This document shows, in pieces, positions 1 to 11,422 of a stretch of DNA of 64,000 bases (its first letter is position 1; every line of letters begins with the position of its first letter). Both the position numbers and the translations under genes were made by a program. The stretch covers positions 1 to 64,000 of the forward strand of contig JAOTOL010001503.1 of the NCBI GenBank assembly GCA_034440575.1. Reading direction: 5' to 3'. The notes below the pieces were generated by a model. That model did not search any database, was not told the origin of the DNA, and was given only the letters and a program-made list of their open reading frames with translations. The stretch comes from Imbricaverruca yamaguchii (lineage: Eukaryota > Arthropoda > Thecostraca > Neoverrucidae).

Positions 1-339
1 TCAGTTTGCCGCCAGCTCTCAAGGTGGAAGCACGCGCCCCCGAGCTCCAGGTTTCCAGATAAGTCGCTGCAGAACAGGGCAGTACTCTAGTCTAAGCTGT
101 GGATAGGTGCTTAGCAATTACTTCTCTTGTTATATTTCATTAGGTTTTATCTTATAAGCATTTTCGTAGCACGCAAACTATACTATATTAACCTAGCGAC
201 GCCGCAGGACGCCATCTTTGGCTTCGGCGTGTTCTCGACTCTTCGATTTCTGTAGTAGGAGATATTACAAGTGTGTAGATTTGATAAGTACATTAGACAA
301 CATTCATACTATCCTAACATACTTTATTTATTTTTTGGT

Positions 340-983
340 GTTTGGTGTTGAAGTTTAAGATAGTTTAATTAGTAGTAAGTTGGGGGTATTCATAAGTGCT
401 GTGTGACTGTTCATTTCTGTCTAGCCATAAGTGATATCAAAGGGATATTTATATAGTTGTCTACTTGTGAGGAAGACAATTAGATTAGACATCTTGTTTA
501 GTTATTTAATTTATTTAAAAAAACAAAACAAAACAAAAAAACAAACAATTGTTTAATAGTTTCTGCTTTTCTTGAGGCACTCAGATATTTAACTGACAGT
601 ATAGGAGGTAGCGCTTTATAGTGAATGATAGTTAGCTTTTTTGTCGGTTGTTTAGCAAGTGTGTTTGGTGTTGAAGTTTAAGATAGTTTAATTAGTAGTA
701 AGTTGGGGGTATTCATAAGTGCTGTGTGACTGTTCATTTTTCTGTCTAGCCATAAGTGATATCAAAGGGATATTTATATAGTTGTCTACTTGTGTGGAAG
801 ACAATTAGATTAGACATCTTGTTTAGTTATTTAATTTATTTAAAAAGAAAAAAAAAAAAAAAAACAAACAATTGTTTAATAGTTTCTGCTTTTCTTGAGG
901 CACTCAGATATTTAACTGACAGTATAGGAGGTAGCGATTTATAGTGAATGATAGTTAGCTTTTTTGTCGGTTGTTTAGCAAGT
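340..983 (+). repeat. Tandem duplication in the LINE 5' leader (2 x ~323 bp)
   Basis: The block starting GTTTGGTGTTGAAG at 340 is repeated from 663 with only scattered changes; the A-rich stretch before CAAACAATTGTTTAAT varies most. The arrangement resembles the 5' monomers that carry promoters in some vertebrate LINEs, so a promoter role is possible but is inference only. Confidence 0.88.
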
Positions 984-1037
984 TAATTTAGCAAGTTAAT
1001 TTGAATCTAAATCTAGGCATAAGCTGCAGCGTTTAGG

Positions 1038-1992
1038 ATGGTTTCGACCAGGATGCAGGCACTAGAGGAAGAAATTAGGACCCTTAAGGCAGAGGTTTCC
1101 AACCTCAAGGCTGCCCTTGTTGCACAGGGTAGGCAAGATAAAGCAACAAGGGGTCAATCCGTAGCAGGGACATCATATGCCCAGGTGGTCGCAGGCCACC
1201 AGGTAGCTGAGGTTTCCCTACTGTGGAGGTGGCTGGGATCTCTCAAGAGGGGAGTGTTAATAGTGTTAATAGTGAACAGAGGAGGGGTAGTTCTGGTAGG
1301 TCACAGGAGGGGAAGTGGCATGAGGTCAGGGGGTGGAGGATTTGGAGACGCGAACCTAAGGAAAGGGTCAGTGAGTGGCAGGTGGCAGGTGGTAGGAGCG
1401 GGAGGAAGTGTAGCCGACCGGCCCAGCGGGCAGGCATAGTAACAGCAAATATGTTCCAGGCATTAGATGACTGCCCCCAGGATAGCAGTAGTAAGGAGTC
1501 AGTGCTGGTCATAGGAGACTCTCGTGTGCGTCATTTAGAGCGGGTATTTTGTAAAGGTAGGAGGGACAGGAGGTGCATCACCAGGCCTGGTGCCAAGGTG
1601 AAGGACCTGGTAACTGCGGTGGCACAGGTCACCAGTGATCACCAGTTTAACACAGTCATAGTGCATGTAGGGGTAAATAACATAGGTCATACTAGGAGCG
1701 AGGAGCTTCTGCGGGAGTACAGGGCCCTTCTGGCCACCCTGAAGGGTACCAATAGAGTGCTTGTAACAGGAATTTTGCCTAGGGCTAGAGCCTCCCTGAG
1801 TGGAGCTCTAGGGCACTGGCAGCTAACACCAGGGTAGGAAAGCTCTGCCAGGAGCTAGGTTTTACATTTGTAGACGAGTGGAGCAGGTTTTATGCATCGT
1901 GGGACCTCTATCAGAAGGATGGCCTGCATTTTTCTGAGAAGGGGGTCCATGTGTTAGGCAAAGTATATGAGCATGTCCTTCAGGGAAACTAG
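1038..1992 (+). pseudogene. LINE ORF1, SGNH-hydrolase type, broken by two frameshifts
   Basis: The start at 1038 opens with a predicted coiled coil (MQALEEEIRTLKAEVSNL). The frame then changes near 1215 and again near 1815, and ends at the stop at 1990-1992. Across the frames the SGNH esterase blocks are visible: VIGDSRVRHL (nucleophile Ser, block I), VHVGVNN (Gly and Asn, block III) and KDGLHFSEKG (Asp/His pair, block V). ORF1 proteins of CR1-type LINEs often carry such an esterase; it is thought to act in RNA or membrane association and its exact role is unclear. The stop lies only 8 bases before the ORF2 start, typical for LINE gene spacing. The two shifts make this copy unlikely to give a working ORF1 product, unless they are assembly errors. 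Confidence 0.85.
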
Positions 1993-2000
1993 GAAATGGG

Positions 2001-5000
2001 GTGGGGAGGGATGAAATTGCATTGCCAACTCAGGAATATTCCAATAGTGTCAGCCAAGGCAATAGAACCTCAAAGTCTGCAAATAGGGACAGCAGCAACT
2101 CAAGGGGACAGAGTTATAGTTCATCTAGTGATAAAAGAACTCCTCAATATGAAAAAGCCAAAGGTGGTTATGGAGCATTTGTTAAGTGTATGATGTTTAA
2201 TGCTCAGAGTATCCGTTCCAAATTTGATGAGTTCAAGTGTTATGTTGCTGAGGAGGAACCGGATTTTGTTTGCATTACGGAGGCATGGGTCAGTGAAGGA
2301 TATTTTGGAGATAACTTACAGGACTATGAGATCCAGGGATACAATATGTTTTCGTGCAATAGGGGTCCAGCAATGAAAGGGGGTGGTGTAATGCTCTATG
2401 TGAATAGCTTATTCAGTTCTCAAAAAGTAGCAGGTGGGGATAAAAATGTGTCTGTGGAGTCCATTTGGCTTGATGTCACTGTGGGAAAAGGCAACAGCAA
2501 TACTCTTAGGATAGGAGCTTTCTACCGATCAGGAACCCTGCCACATTCTCAGCAACTGGAGCTTGACAAGGTGATTTGTGAGGAAATCAGTAGAAACTTT
2601 AAGAGGAAGTGCCTTATTCTCGGTGACTTTAATCTAAAAGGTTATGAAAATGCTGGTGTTGGCTCCCCATCATGCAAAATGTTCAGGAAATGCCTTGAAG
2701 AGGACCTGTTCTTACACCAGTTTGTATCGGAACCTACCAGGCATGGTTCATTCTTGGACCTTGTATTCTCGGATTTAAGTGACTTGGTTCAAGACTTGAC
2801 TGTAGGCGAAACTCTGGGAAAAAGTGACCATAACATAGTTAGATTCAAGGCACATGTAGGGGAAACTATCAAGGATAATTTGGTAAAGGTTCCAAATTTC
2901 AACAAAGCAGACTTTAACGGCATGAGAGCGGCTTTAAGTGCCATCAGATGGGAAGAAGAATTCTCCAATTTAAATGCCTGTGAAATGTGGGAAAAGTTCA
3001 AATCTTACTTAAAGGAAACTCAGATTAGACATGTCCCCCAAAAGCAAAGACGCAAAAGAAGGGTAGGAAAGCCAGCATGGCTTACACCAGACGTGATAAA
3101 AGCAATTAGGGCTAAGAAAACTGCATTTAGAGTTTTTAAAGAAGCCTCAAATGTCATTAATCTAAAGGCGTATCGAAAAGCTAGAGACACTGTGAAGCAA
3201 AAAACCAGAGCAGCAAAGCGAGCAAAGGAACTGGATTTAGCTAGAAACTGTAATGGGGACAGTAAAAAGTTCTTTAGTTTCTACAAGCTGAGTAAAGTTT
3301 CTAACACAATTGGTCCACTGGAAGTAAACGGGACTACATTGGGTGAGGATAGTGAGATGGTTGAGGAGCTGAGCAAGCAGTTCAAATCAGTGTTTACATT
3401 GGAAGATATGACCAATCTGCCGACCGTACACCATAGTTCAGATACATGGGATCTGACAAATGATGTTGATTTCATTGGTAGTGATGTTGTTTACAATCAT
3501 ATCAGGAAAATAAAGCCAAATAAGGCAGCAGGACCTGATGATATTTATGCTAGGGTGTTGCGGGAAACTGAAAAGGAACTGGCATTTCCACTTAGTATAA
3601 TATTTTGTAGATCAGTTTCACATAATGAAATTCCAACCGATTGGAAAAGGGCAAATGTAGTTCCTATTTTCAAGAAAGGAGAAAGAGGGAAAGTTGAAAA
3701 CTATAGGCCAATAAGTCTCACATCCCTAGTCTGCAAGGTACTCGAATCAATTATCAAGGATAGAATAGTTAGTTATCTGGAAGGTAGCAGATTGATTCAA
3801 GATACTCAACATGGATTTAGAAAAGGACGATCGTGTCTCACAAACCTCTTGGACTTTTTGAACTTCGCCACAGAACAATTTGATCAGGGAAATCAGGTTG
3901 ATGTAGCATATCTTGACTTTAGTAAGGCCTTTGACAAGGTACCCCATAAACGGTTAATGATACAGCTTCAGTCCCATGGTATTGCAGGTAGCATCTTAAA
4001 ATGGATAGAGTTGTGGCTTTCAGATAGACAGCAAAGAGTGATGCTAAATGGTACAAAGTCATCATGGCAAAATGTTCTTAGTGGAGTCCCCCAGGGGTCA
4101 GTACTAGGGCCATTACTGTTCATTATATTTGTAAATAACATTGAAAGTGGCCTAAGCAGTAAAGTTTTGAAATTTGCAGATGATTTGAAGGTCTTTAGGG
4201 CAATAACAGGTCAGGATGAGCATATCTCGCTGCAAAAAGACTTAGACGAACTTGTGAAGTGGTCCGAAGAATGGCAAATGAAATTTAACTTTGATAAGTG
4301 CAAAATCATGCATGTAGGTAAGCAGCATATGAAGGCTCCATACTTGATGGGTGGCCAAGTGCTATCAGTGACTCAACAGGAGAAGGATTTAGGTGTTATT
4401 CTAAACACAAAATTGGGGGCATCAGAACAGACCAAGGAAGCCAGGAAGAAGGCACTGAGAATGCTCGGGGCAATAAATAGGAATGTATCATACAGAAGTG
4501 AGGAAGTGATCAGGAAGCTTTACTGTGCATACGTCAGGCCACATTTGGAATACTGCATCCAAGCTTGGTCTCCTAGCTATGAAAAAGATTGTTGGCTTTT
4601 AGAGAGAGTACAAAAGAGGGCTACAAAAATGGTTAATGGCATAAGCAACCTGGCATATGAGGAAAGATTGAAGAAATTGAATATGTTTTCACTTAGATAT
4701 AGAAGGCTGAGAGGAGATCTCATCGAGGTCTTTAAATTTGTCAATGGTCTGGAGAGGGGATACCTTGGGGAAATGTTTGAATTTAACAGAAATGATGCAA
4801 TTAGAGGTCATAAATTCAAAATTAAAATTAACCACAGCAGAACAAGGTTAAGGCAAACTTTCTTCACCAACAGGGTAGTGGAACACTGGAACCAGCTGCC
4901 AGAAAACATCGTCAGTAGCAGAACATTGAACATCTTTAAAAACAGCATAGACAATCATTATAAGAATAGAGGGCTTGCTTTTCAGTATTACAGGGAGGGC

Positions 5001-5003
5001 TGA
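2001..5003 (+). CDS. LINE ORF2: endonuclease-reverse transcriptase, intact
   Basis: The 1000-residue open frame encodes the enzyme for target-primed reverse transcription. The N-terminal exonuclease-endonuclease-phosphatase domain spans about residues 55-290, with FNAQSIRSKFDE, the metal-site Glu in ITEAWV, LGDFNLKGY and the catalytic SDHN near the end. The reverse transcriptase follows (about residues 480-780): NYRPISLTSL, DVAYLDFSKAFDKVPHKRL with the first catalytic Asp, SGVPQGSVLGPLLF, and LKFADD in place of the common YADD. The C-terminal region contains the HLEYCIQAWSP block usual after RT in these elements. No stop or frameshift is seen, so this copy may still code for active enzyme. 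I chose the first Met at 2001, just after the ORF1 stop; a later Met is possible because the first 50 or so residues are low-complexity Ser/Asn/Gln-rich. Confidence 0.95.
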   Translation: MGRDEIALPTQEYSNSVSQGNRTSKSANRDSSNSRGQSYSSSSDKRTPQYEKAKGGYGAFVKCMMFNAQSIRSKFDEFKCYVAEEEPDFVCITEAWVSEGYFGDNLQDYEIQGYNMFSCNRGPAMKGGGVMLYVNSLFSSQKVAGGDKNVSVESIWLDVTVGKGNSNTLRIGAFYRSGTLPHSQQLELDKVICEEISRNFKRKCLILGDFNLKGYENAGVGSPSCKMFRKCLEEDLFLHQFVSEPTRHGSFLDLVFSDLSDLVQDLTVGETLGKSDHNIVRFKAHVGETIKDNLVKVPNFNKADFNGMRAALSAIRWEEEFSNLNACEMWEKFKSYLKETQIRHVPQKQRRKRRVGKPAWLTPDVIKAIRAKKTAFRVFKEASNVINLKAYRKARDTVKQKTRAAKRAKELDLARNCNGDSKKFFSFYKLSKVSNTIGPLEVNGTTLGEDSEMVEELSKQFKSVFTLEDMTNLPTVHHSSDTWDLTNDVDFIGSDVVYNHIRKIKPNKAAGPDDIYARVLRETEKELAFPLSIIFCRSVSHNEIPTDWKRANVVPIFKKGERGKVENYRPISLTSLVCKVLESIIKDRIVSYLEGSRLIQDTQHGFRKGRSCLTNLLDFLNFATEQFDQGNQVDVAYLDFSKAFDKVPHKRLMIQLQSHGIAGSILKWIELWLSDRQQRVMLNGTKSSWQNVLSGVPQGSVLGPLLFIIFVNNIESGLSSKVLKFADDLKVFRAITGQDEHISLQKDLDELVKWSEEWQMKFNFDKCKIMHVGKQHMKAPYLMGGQVLSVTQQEKDLGVILNTKLGASEQTKEARKKALRMLGAINRNVSYRSEEVIRKLYCAYVRPHLEYCIQAWSPSYEKDCWLLERVQKRATKMVNGISNLAYEERLKKLNMFSLRYRRLRGDLIEVFKFVNGLERGYLGEMFEFNRNDAIRGHKFKIKINHSRTRLRQTFFTNRVVEHWNQLPENIVSSRTLNIFKNSIDNHYKNRGLAFQYYREG

Positions 5004-5110
5004 TTGGCAGATTTGGTGGGCAACTGGTTCAGTGTACAGAGTGCAACCAAGAAGGGCCCTTGTGGCTCAGAGTTGCACTGATCTTTTATGTCTTTATTTA
5101 TGTCTAGTTT

Positions 5111-7217
5111 AAACAATGATAAGATGATGTCTTGTTATGTCTCAGGAGAAACAGGGAACTCAAATAGCATCATCATGTGTGTGCAGCTGCCATTTTGTTG
5201 ATGGAAAGAAGAAAATGATTGAATTGTTTCTTCCCCCATTCAATTGGAAAAATTTTTTGGAGGCACCCCCCCCATGGTAGGAAAAAATTTAATTAGTTGG
5301 GCAGTGTGAAATTTTTCAAGAAAGTGGGTTGAAAGTACCACCCAAACAAAACTCAATCGACCTCCCCGTCTATGGCTTTTGCGACATCCTTTTTTACTAG
5401 CTGGTTATTAAGAAAGCAACAAGAACTCAACTGAAAACCTCTCATCCCCCTCCAAAATATAAATATACCACATTGGGGGGGCCCCAATAACCTCCTATCA
5501 GAAAATTAAATAAAAAAATAACATAGGGGAGCCTCTTTTATTTTATATAAACTCTAACTATACCCAAACCCTGTATCATCCAGCACTCCTTAAGTCCTTA
5601 TTCAGCAAGCAATGAAGCCCTGCACTGAATACAATATGCAGGCTTATCAAGTTGCTCAGTGATAAATTATTCCACTTTCTGAATATACCACTTTCTGAAC
5701 ACTCAATCGACATCCTTCTCCAAGAAGTATCAGCATCCTGCTCTTTGATATGAAGTATTTATGTCTCCTTTGTAAAGGTACCTTGTTTATAAATAGCATG
5801 TGCGTGTCCTCAATATGGAATGGTATTACACAAACATTTTGCAATGCAATTTCGGGTAAAGTGATCACCTATGTGATATGGGATACAATACCAGTTCATC
5901 ATAGTTATTATTTTTCCTTATCCCAATTTACATCTTTCCTTAAATTATGAATCTTAAAACAAATGATAAAGGTCCAGTCATAATCACCTACACCATGAAC
6001 TCAAATTTTAGTCTGAAACACATCAAAAACATTTTAAGTTACACTAATTACATATCAAATTTTGACATCCTGCTATGCTCATTTCGACATCTCACACCTA
6101 ATGAAAAACCAATATTTTAACCCTGAGGTGCACCTACCCTTGGGAGAAAAGCACTCTAAGTGCACAGTGCACAAAGCAAAATGATCATTTACCAGTTTCA
6201 CTACTGTGGTCACACGTGCAGGCACAGATGTCAAAATACTGCAATGTAGCAGGGGTGTTGTGTTACATACTTATTAGGGAGTAAGTGCTCATCAATGTTG
6301 GCTTCCCTCCCCCCTCCCCAATAATTTCAACCTCTACCATAGGACCTTCAGATATGTCCCCAGTCCATTTGGGCCTACCCATTGTGTTCATGTATTTCAT
6401 AAATATATGCCCATGCAATGCAATCAAAATAGCTCAATTTTAAACTGTAAGTGTAACAATTGTAGAACTTCTTGCACTGTAATGTGGAATAATTCATGCA
6501 ATATTTGTGATGTCTTTGCATTGATTGGTTGACAAGTATATTTTTAGCAATGCAAAATGCAAAAATGTTTTCAAAGACCAAATCTCTGAAATGTGCCTTG
6601 CGTCCCACTTTGGTGTGAAGTAACACAATAATTACACTTACAAGTTGTCAGCCATTTTTCACAGAGGACACATGGTATCATCCATGTAATGCATTGACAA
6701 TTATTCAGTATAATATGAGGGGAGATATAGAGTTGCACTTGATCAGTTATGGGCACAAAATGACCCTAGATGTTGATGCGCCCTTAAACTCCAATCCACT
6801 ACCAGAGTTGGACTTGATCGCCTTAGTTTGTGTATAATTATATTGTTCCATTTGCCATCTTGGGAACATTCCTGGTGCAGTTTTGTATCCCACTGTAAGA
6901 ATGTATGTGTTGCAGAAGTGGCTGCATCAGTCTGACCTGTTTGTAGTGTATAATACCTATTTTGTTCCAAATTTGGGAATATATTTTGTTTCCAATGTTT
7001 GTTCGACCATTTATGGAAAACCTTTGCAGCATGTGTTTCATTTGTTTTTCTGCCTGCTCTTGATTTAACAAACTTTGAAAGTAATTCCACCACAGTACCA
7101 TTGTCCATAGCCAAAGCAGTTCAGTTTGATTTTCTGATCTGTGCATGGTGGAGTGCGTTATGTGTGATGCTGTTTATTTAATTCCTGTTTATTGACGATG
7201 TTACTTTGGTGTTCCAG
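5111..7217. other. No gene recognised, AT-rich spacer
   Basis: About 2 kb of AT-rich DNA between the LINE and the first P-element-like exon. Open frames on both strands are short and show no family I know. If a THAP-domain first exon of the downstream P-like transposase existed, it should lie here; I could not find its C2CH pattern. Confidence 0.5.
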
Positions 7218-8577
7218 TGCTTCTGGAAACCCCAAGAGAACAGCAGAGGACACTGCTGGCAGTCCTGTTAACCAGCATGCGGGTGTTCTGCTTCAACCTG
7301 AGAATGCTGGCCCCAGTCACGGCTGCCCATCACCATCCAAGGGTGATATGAAGAAGCAGTTACAGCTTCTTCAGCAGGAGCTCAACCAGACACAAGCTGC
7401 ATTGGTTGTTGCAAAAGGCACTGCTGTAATGGAGATGGAGAACATGCTCAAAGTTCTCACAAAAAGTCAGGTAAACTATTATTTTGAATCACATGTATTG
7501 TCAGTGGTCAAAAACACATGGGGAATTGCCAACATATGAGTATATTTACCATGTAGTCTACTCAAAGTTAACCAATATTGTTAAATCAGGTCCATTTATG
7601 AACTCATGCATACCCATGCACACACACCTGCATGTGGGGAGAGGGATATCTGAGTTGAACTGAACTTAGATCCATTTAACATGCTCCAATTCACTATCAT
7701 ACCACGCAGATGAAACAATTTAAAAGTTGTACTGCCAGCTGTGTTGTATGTTCATACATATGGTGCTTGTGTACAGTTTCAAATTCTGATAATTTGTTGA
7801 CAGCACTTTCGTTCATATCGATTGTTACTAATAAGTGTGGTTGCAAAGTCCTGGTGGTAGTGTGGTACAACGTGACAATGGGATACATTGTGCCATTCTG
7901 CCGCAATGCTCACACTCAATCCACAGTTAGTTTGGTGTTGATGAACTAAACTTTTCTTCAGGGGAACTGTGGTTCTTTGCGGACGTCCCACATGTCTTCA
8001 GAAATCTCCGGAACCACATCCTGGATGATGGTGTGCACAATGGCCAGAAGAAGCATGGAGCTCCTGGTTCTGGACCGCGACTTGCTGGCGAAGGTGGTGG
8101 AGACAGCTGCTGGAGGTGAGTTCAAGATGTGGCCTAAACTCACAAGAGGACATATCAACATAAGCTATTATATTTTCATGCTTCTTATTTTGTGCCAAAT
8201 GCAATGTAGTTATCGTACAGTAGCGTTTTTTTTATCGTACGATTAAGGTAATTGGCGTTCCTTGAACTTCCTGATATGTGTAGTAGTGAGCAGCCAGCTG
8301 ATTCAGTGGACTTGTATTAGTCAGAATTGTGGACAAACCTACTTGGCCAATAGGTTTGTGCACAATTATCACCAATGTGGAGCTTCTATAAAACTTTTTA
8401 TATTCATATTCAATGCATTGGTGCATTTGTCCCTTGATTTGTACTTCCCATGACTTGAACTTGATGACATATGGGGCATGGCTGTATAGCCTCTGTACTG
8501 AATGCACCTCTAAAGACCAAAACATGAGGATATTGTAAGATATTCTACAGCTAGCTCATGGGCGCTACATGACGGAT

Positions 8578-9461
8578 TGTAACAGCCAAGGTATGGTAAC
8601 AGCCACACTCCCCCCAGCCATGCCAGGACGCGCGCACCCCCGCGTCGTCGGTTGCATCAGCCTCCCTGCGCCGGGCCACGCCGAGGCCACGCGACATTCG
8701 GGCGCCGGCTAAGATATACACGCAGCCTCGCATTGTATCAGCATTCCGCATACATCGGCCCAGGCGTTGCGCTGCCACGACACTACGTATACTTTATAGC
8801 ATACACATTGCACGCAGCAATCCATCACCCGCCCGCCTTTGCCACCAAAACACACACTTAGATCAGCTAGTAACTTAAGCAGCCGTCAATCGTTAGACAT
8901 ACACGCCATGCTATCGGTACATCCGATGAGCCAACTACTGACACCGACATAAACCAGATACAAGCTGGTCCTTTTCAATTTACATACTCACACATGCTCC
9001 GGGGTAATAACTCAGGCATTGCGTCAACCAACGCCCACAAGGAAGTTAGCCGCCATCTGGTCCGAGAGGTCAGAGGGAGGCCAGCACCCAGTAGTTTTCC
9101 ACAACCCACCAGTATAAATACGACGGCACAGAACACCTCAGGGGCAGACCATCACCAGACGCCGAGCCGTGCACCTCTTGGCCGCCTGACGTCACCGAGG
9201 CTGGCATAGGACTCTACCTACACGGCACCTGACCTGGCGGGGGACGGACCGAGCGCCACCACCAAGAACCGGAGGAGCGGGTATAGTTCGCACCATTTAC
9301 GTGCGGGACTACTGAACAATTGGCATCCATTGTTGCGCAATTGCATTGACAATCCGCCGTGTCCCGTATGTGCTTGAGAGCGTGAAAAGTGTGAATAACA
9401 ACGCGAGGTCCAAATCGAAGTGCTGTGTTTGGATGGACGGTCACGGCCAACGACCAACAGC

Positions 9462-9495
<34 letters not shown>

Positions 9496-9650
9496 CAGCA
9501 CACCGGACCGGCCCACTTGTCATAGGATGTAGTCGATGTGCCCTAAAGCCCTAATAACTAACTAACTACAGCTACCTAATTTATTAAAGAAAGCAGAAGC
9601 AAGTAACCATTAAAACAACTTTGAATCCCGGGGTGCTGCAGGTTACCTGG
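8578..9650. other. GC-rich inserted segment between P-like exons, possible solo LTR
   Basis: The base composition jumps from AT-rich to GC-rich at about 8578 and falls back near 9540. The segment starts TGTAACAGCC and has a TATAAATA box at about 9112 and a CAG run at 9463-9493; near 9642 lies GTTACC, roughly inverse to the start. These traits would fit a solo LTR of a Ty3/gypsy-like element, but I find no 5-bp TSD and no clean TG...CA ends. No gene is recognised in it. Confidence 0.3.
9463..9493 (+). repeat. CAG trinucleotide microsatellite
   Basis: About ten CAG units in a row within the GC-rich segment. Confidence 0.9.
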
Positions 9651-10904
9651 TCAAAATTCCATTTACTTAACTTTGACATGTTGTCAATCTTGCAATAATC
9701 CACATGAGCAGGCCATTAATTCTATAGGTACAACTGGGATAAATATTGTATTCTGTATTTCTCATCTGGTCTGAGTTGTTGATTCTTCCTGTTACCTACA
9801 GCAGACCACCTTTTGGTTTTTTCACATGACTGATTTGCTAGCTGGATTTTATATTTTGTCTCATTTAATTAATTGCCCTCCAGAAGACCTGTCAATGAAG
9901 GTAGGAGTACTAGCTGATTTTTTCTGCTTTACAGAGGGAGTGAGATTAATTAGGCATGTTGATTTCCCTCTATACTCTGCTGAAGGCTATTGTGGTCTTA
10001 CATCGGATAATATTGTTATCCTAACTCACGGAATAACATCGTGATGTTATCAGACATTACGTTTGTTTCTGTATTCTACAAAGCGAAGCACATTGTCCTC
10101 CCCGCCGCACCTCGCGACCTGTCCATCCGCAATCCACCGTGCCTCACCTCCAACGTCTTTGTTCCATCTCATCTGATCCACTCACGGTTCTTCCCCTGTT
10201 TCCCCGGCTGTTAACAATTCACACATTTGCTCCTTGTTTCTCTGAAGTGCATCGACCCTACTTCTGTTATTTTCAGGTGACAAAGGGAGATCGGCAGCGT
10301 GTGTACCTAGCCACACAGTTGATCAGCAGCTCGGTGGCAAAGGCGATTCAGTTGCTTTTTGAAGGTCAGGACGCCGCTGCAGAGCTGATCCAATTGATGG
10401 ATGCGGTGTTCGACGTGCTCAACAGTCGGCGGAAGTTCGCTGACAAGCCACTTCGCTGCGGACTGGGCATCCACTGGCCGGAGCAGCTGGCAGTACTGCG
10501 CCAAGCCGAGGAGGCTCTAATGAAGCTGCGATTTGGCAAGCGCATCGACCTGCTGCCATTCCAGCGGAGGTTTCTGATGTCGATCCGATCAACCGTCGGA
10601 CTATACGACGACATGCAGCAGGTGATGCCCATGTCATTTTGAAGTACTAAGTGCATTCGGCTGTTTTATCAGACAAATGTCGGTTCATTTAATGTTTAAA
10701 ATAGCATAACGATCATAGTGTTTAACAATGGCATGTGTCCGGCACGAAACAAACGTTTCAAGGTAAAGCTCAAATTGGTTTGTCTTTATGTTCAGTAATT
10801 ATGACTCCTTTGTCTAATTTAACTCTTGATCAATTCCATTTATGTTAGTCTATTGCTCACACAGCTTTATTGCACCCCAACACTCACATATCTGTCACTG
10901 TCTC

Positions 10905-11296
10905 ACTCACTTGCTCACTGTCTCTTTTACTCTGTCTGTCTCACTGTCACTCTCCCCTATCTATCTATATCTTTATCTGTATCTCTATCTGTATCTCTTT
11001 ATCTGTATCTCTTTATCTGTATCTCTTTATCTGTATCTCTCTGTCTCTGTCTCGGTCTGTCTCTCTCTGTCTCTGTCTCTGTCTCTGTCTCTGTCTCTGT
11101 CTCTGTCTCTGTCTCTGTCACTGTCACTGTCACTGTCACTGTCACTGTCACTGTCACTGTCACTCACTGTCACTGTCACTGTCACTGTCACTCACTGTCA
11201 CTGTCACTGTCACTGTCACTGTCACTGTCACTGTCACTGTCACTGTCACTGTCACTGTCACTGTCACTGTCACTGTCACTGTCACTGTCACTGTCA

Positions 11297-11340
<44 letters not shown>

Positions 11341-11422
11341 GTCTCTGTCTCTGTCTCTGTCTCTGTCTCTGTCTCTGTCTCTGTCTCTGTCTCTGTCTCT
11401 CTTCTCTGTCTCGTCTCTGTAC
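10905..11422 (+). repeat. Compound CTGT/CTGTCA/CTCTGT microsatellite
   Basis: About 500 bases of pyrimidine-biased simple repeat: TATCTGTATCTCTT units, then CTCTGT, a long CACTGT block and CT/CTCTGT again. Long Ser-Leu or Thr-Val frames read from it are artefacts of the repeat. It sits between the P-like exon C and the THAP-end exon of the ISL2EU-like element and may have replaced sequence between them. Confidence 0.95.

Larger units (their letters stand above)
1..5110 (+). mobile_element. CR1-type LINE, copy 1, nearly full length
   Basis: A non-LTR retrotransposon runs from the window edge, where its true 5' end may be cut off, to about 5110. It has a 5' leader of about 1 kb containing a 323-bp tandem duplication, ORF1 (SGNH hydrolase, frameshifted), ORF2 (apurinic-like endonuclease plus reverse transcriptase, intact) and a 3' UTR of about 100 bases. 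The 3' end is a short run of TTTATGTC-like octamers and not a poly(A), a habit known in CR1 and L2 relatives. A second copy at 12,020-14,755 is almost identical base for base, so the family moved recently. Assignment to the CR1/Jockey group rests on ORF1 type, domain order and tail; the exact clade is not determined. Confidence 0.93.
7218..10621 (+). pseudogene. P-element/THAP9-like transposase remnant, three exons
   Basis: Three exon-like blocks share order and strand. Exon A (7218-7470, after GTTCCAG and before GTAAAC) codes a coiled coil (LQLLQQELNQTQAAL), expected just after a THAP domain. Exon B (from 7962, after TTCTTCAG) begins ELWFFADVPHVFRNLRNH, the Asp-Pro-His block of P-element transposases. 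It then slips one frame to give FKMWPKLTRGHIN. Exon C (10,277-10,621, after TTTCAG, before GTGATG) gives VYLATQLISSSVAKAI, FDVLNSRRKF and LLPFQRRFLMS, matching the P-element region after the GTP-binding insert. No THAP, first catalytic Asp or C-terminal end is visible. The exon B end is unclear: AG|GTGAGT at 8116 is a good donor but would cut off conserved residues, while the expected site near 8158 reads ATAAGC. It is a decayed transposon, not a host THAP9 gene as far as can be seen. Confidence 0.7.

Noticed and set aside
2789..3947. Minus-strand frames of 60-70 codons within the LINE
   Set aside because: Shadows of the plus-strand ORF2; the same frames recur in copy 2 with no independent support.
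9214..9523. Leu- or Ala-rich small proteins at the CAG run
   Set aside because: Length and composition come from the trinucleotide repeat; no homologous features on either side.
8578..9650. Definite solo LTR in the GC-rich insert
   Set aside because: TATA box and partly inverse ends are present, but no TSD or clean TG...CA boundary; kept only as a low-confidence note.
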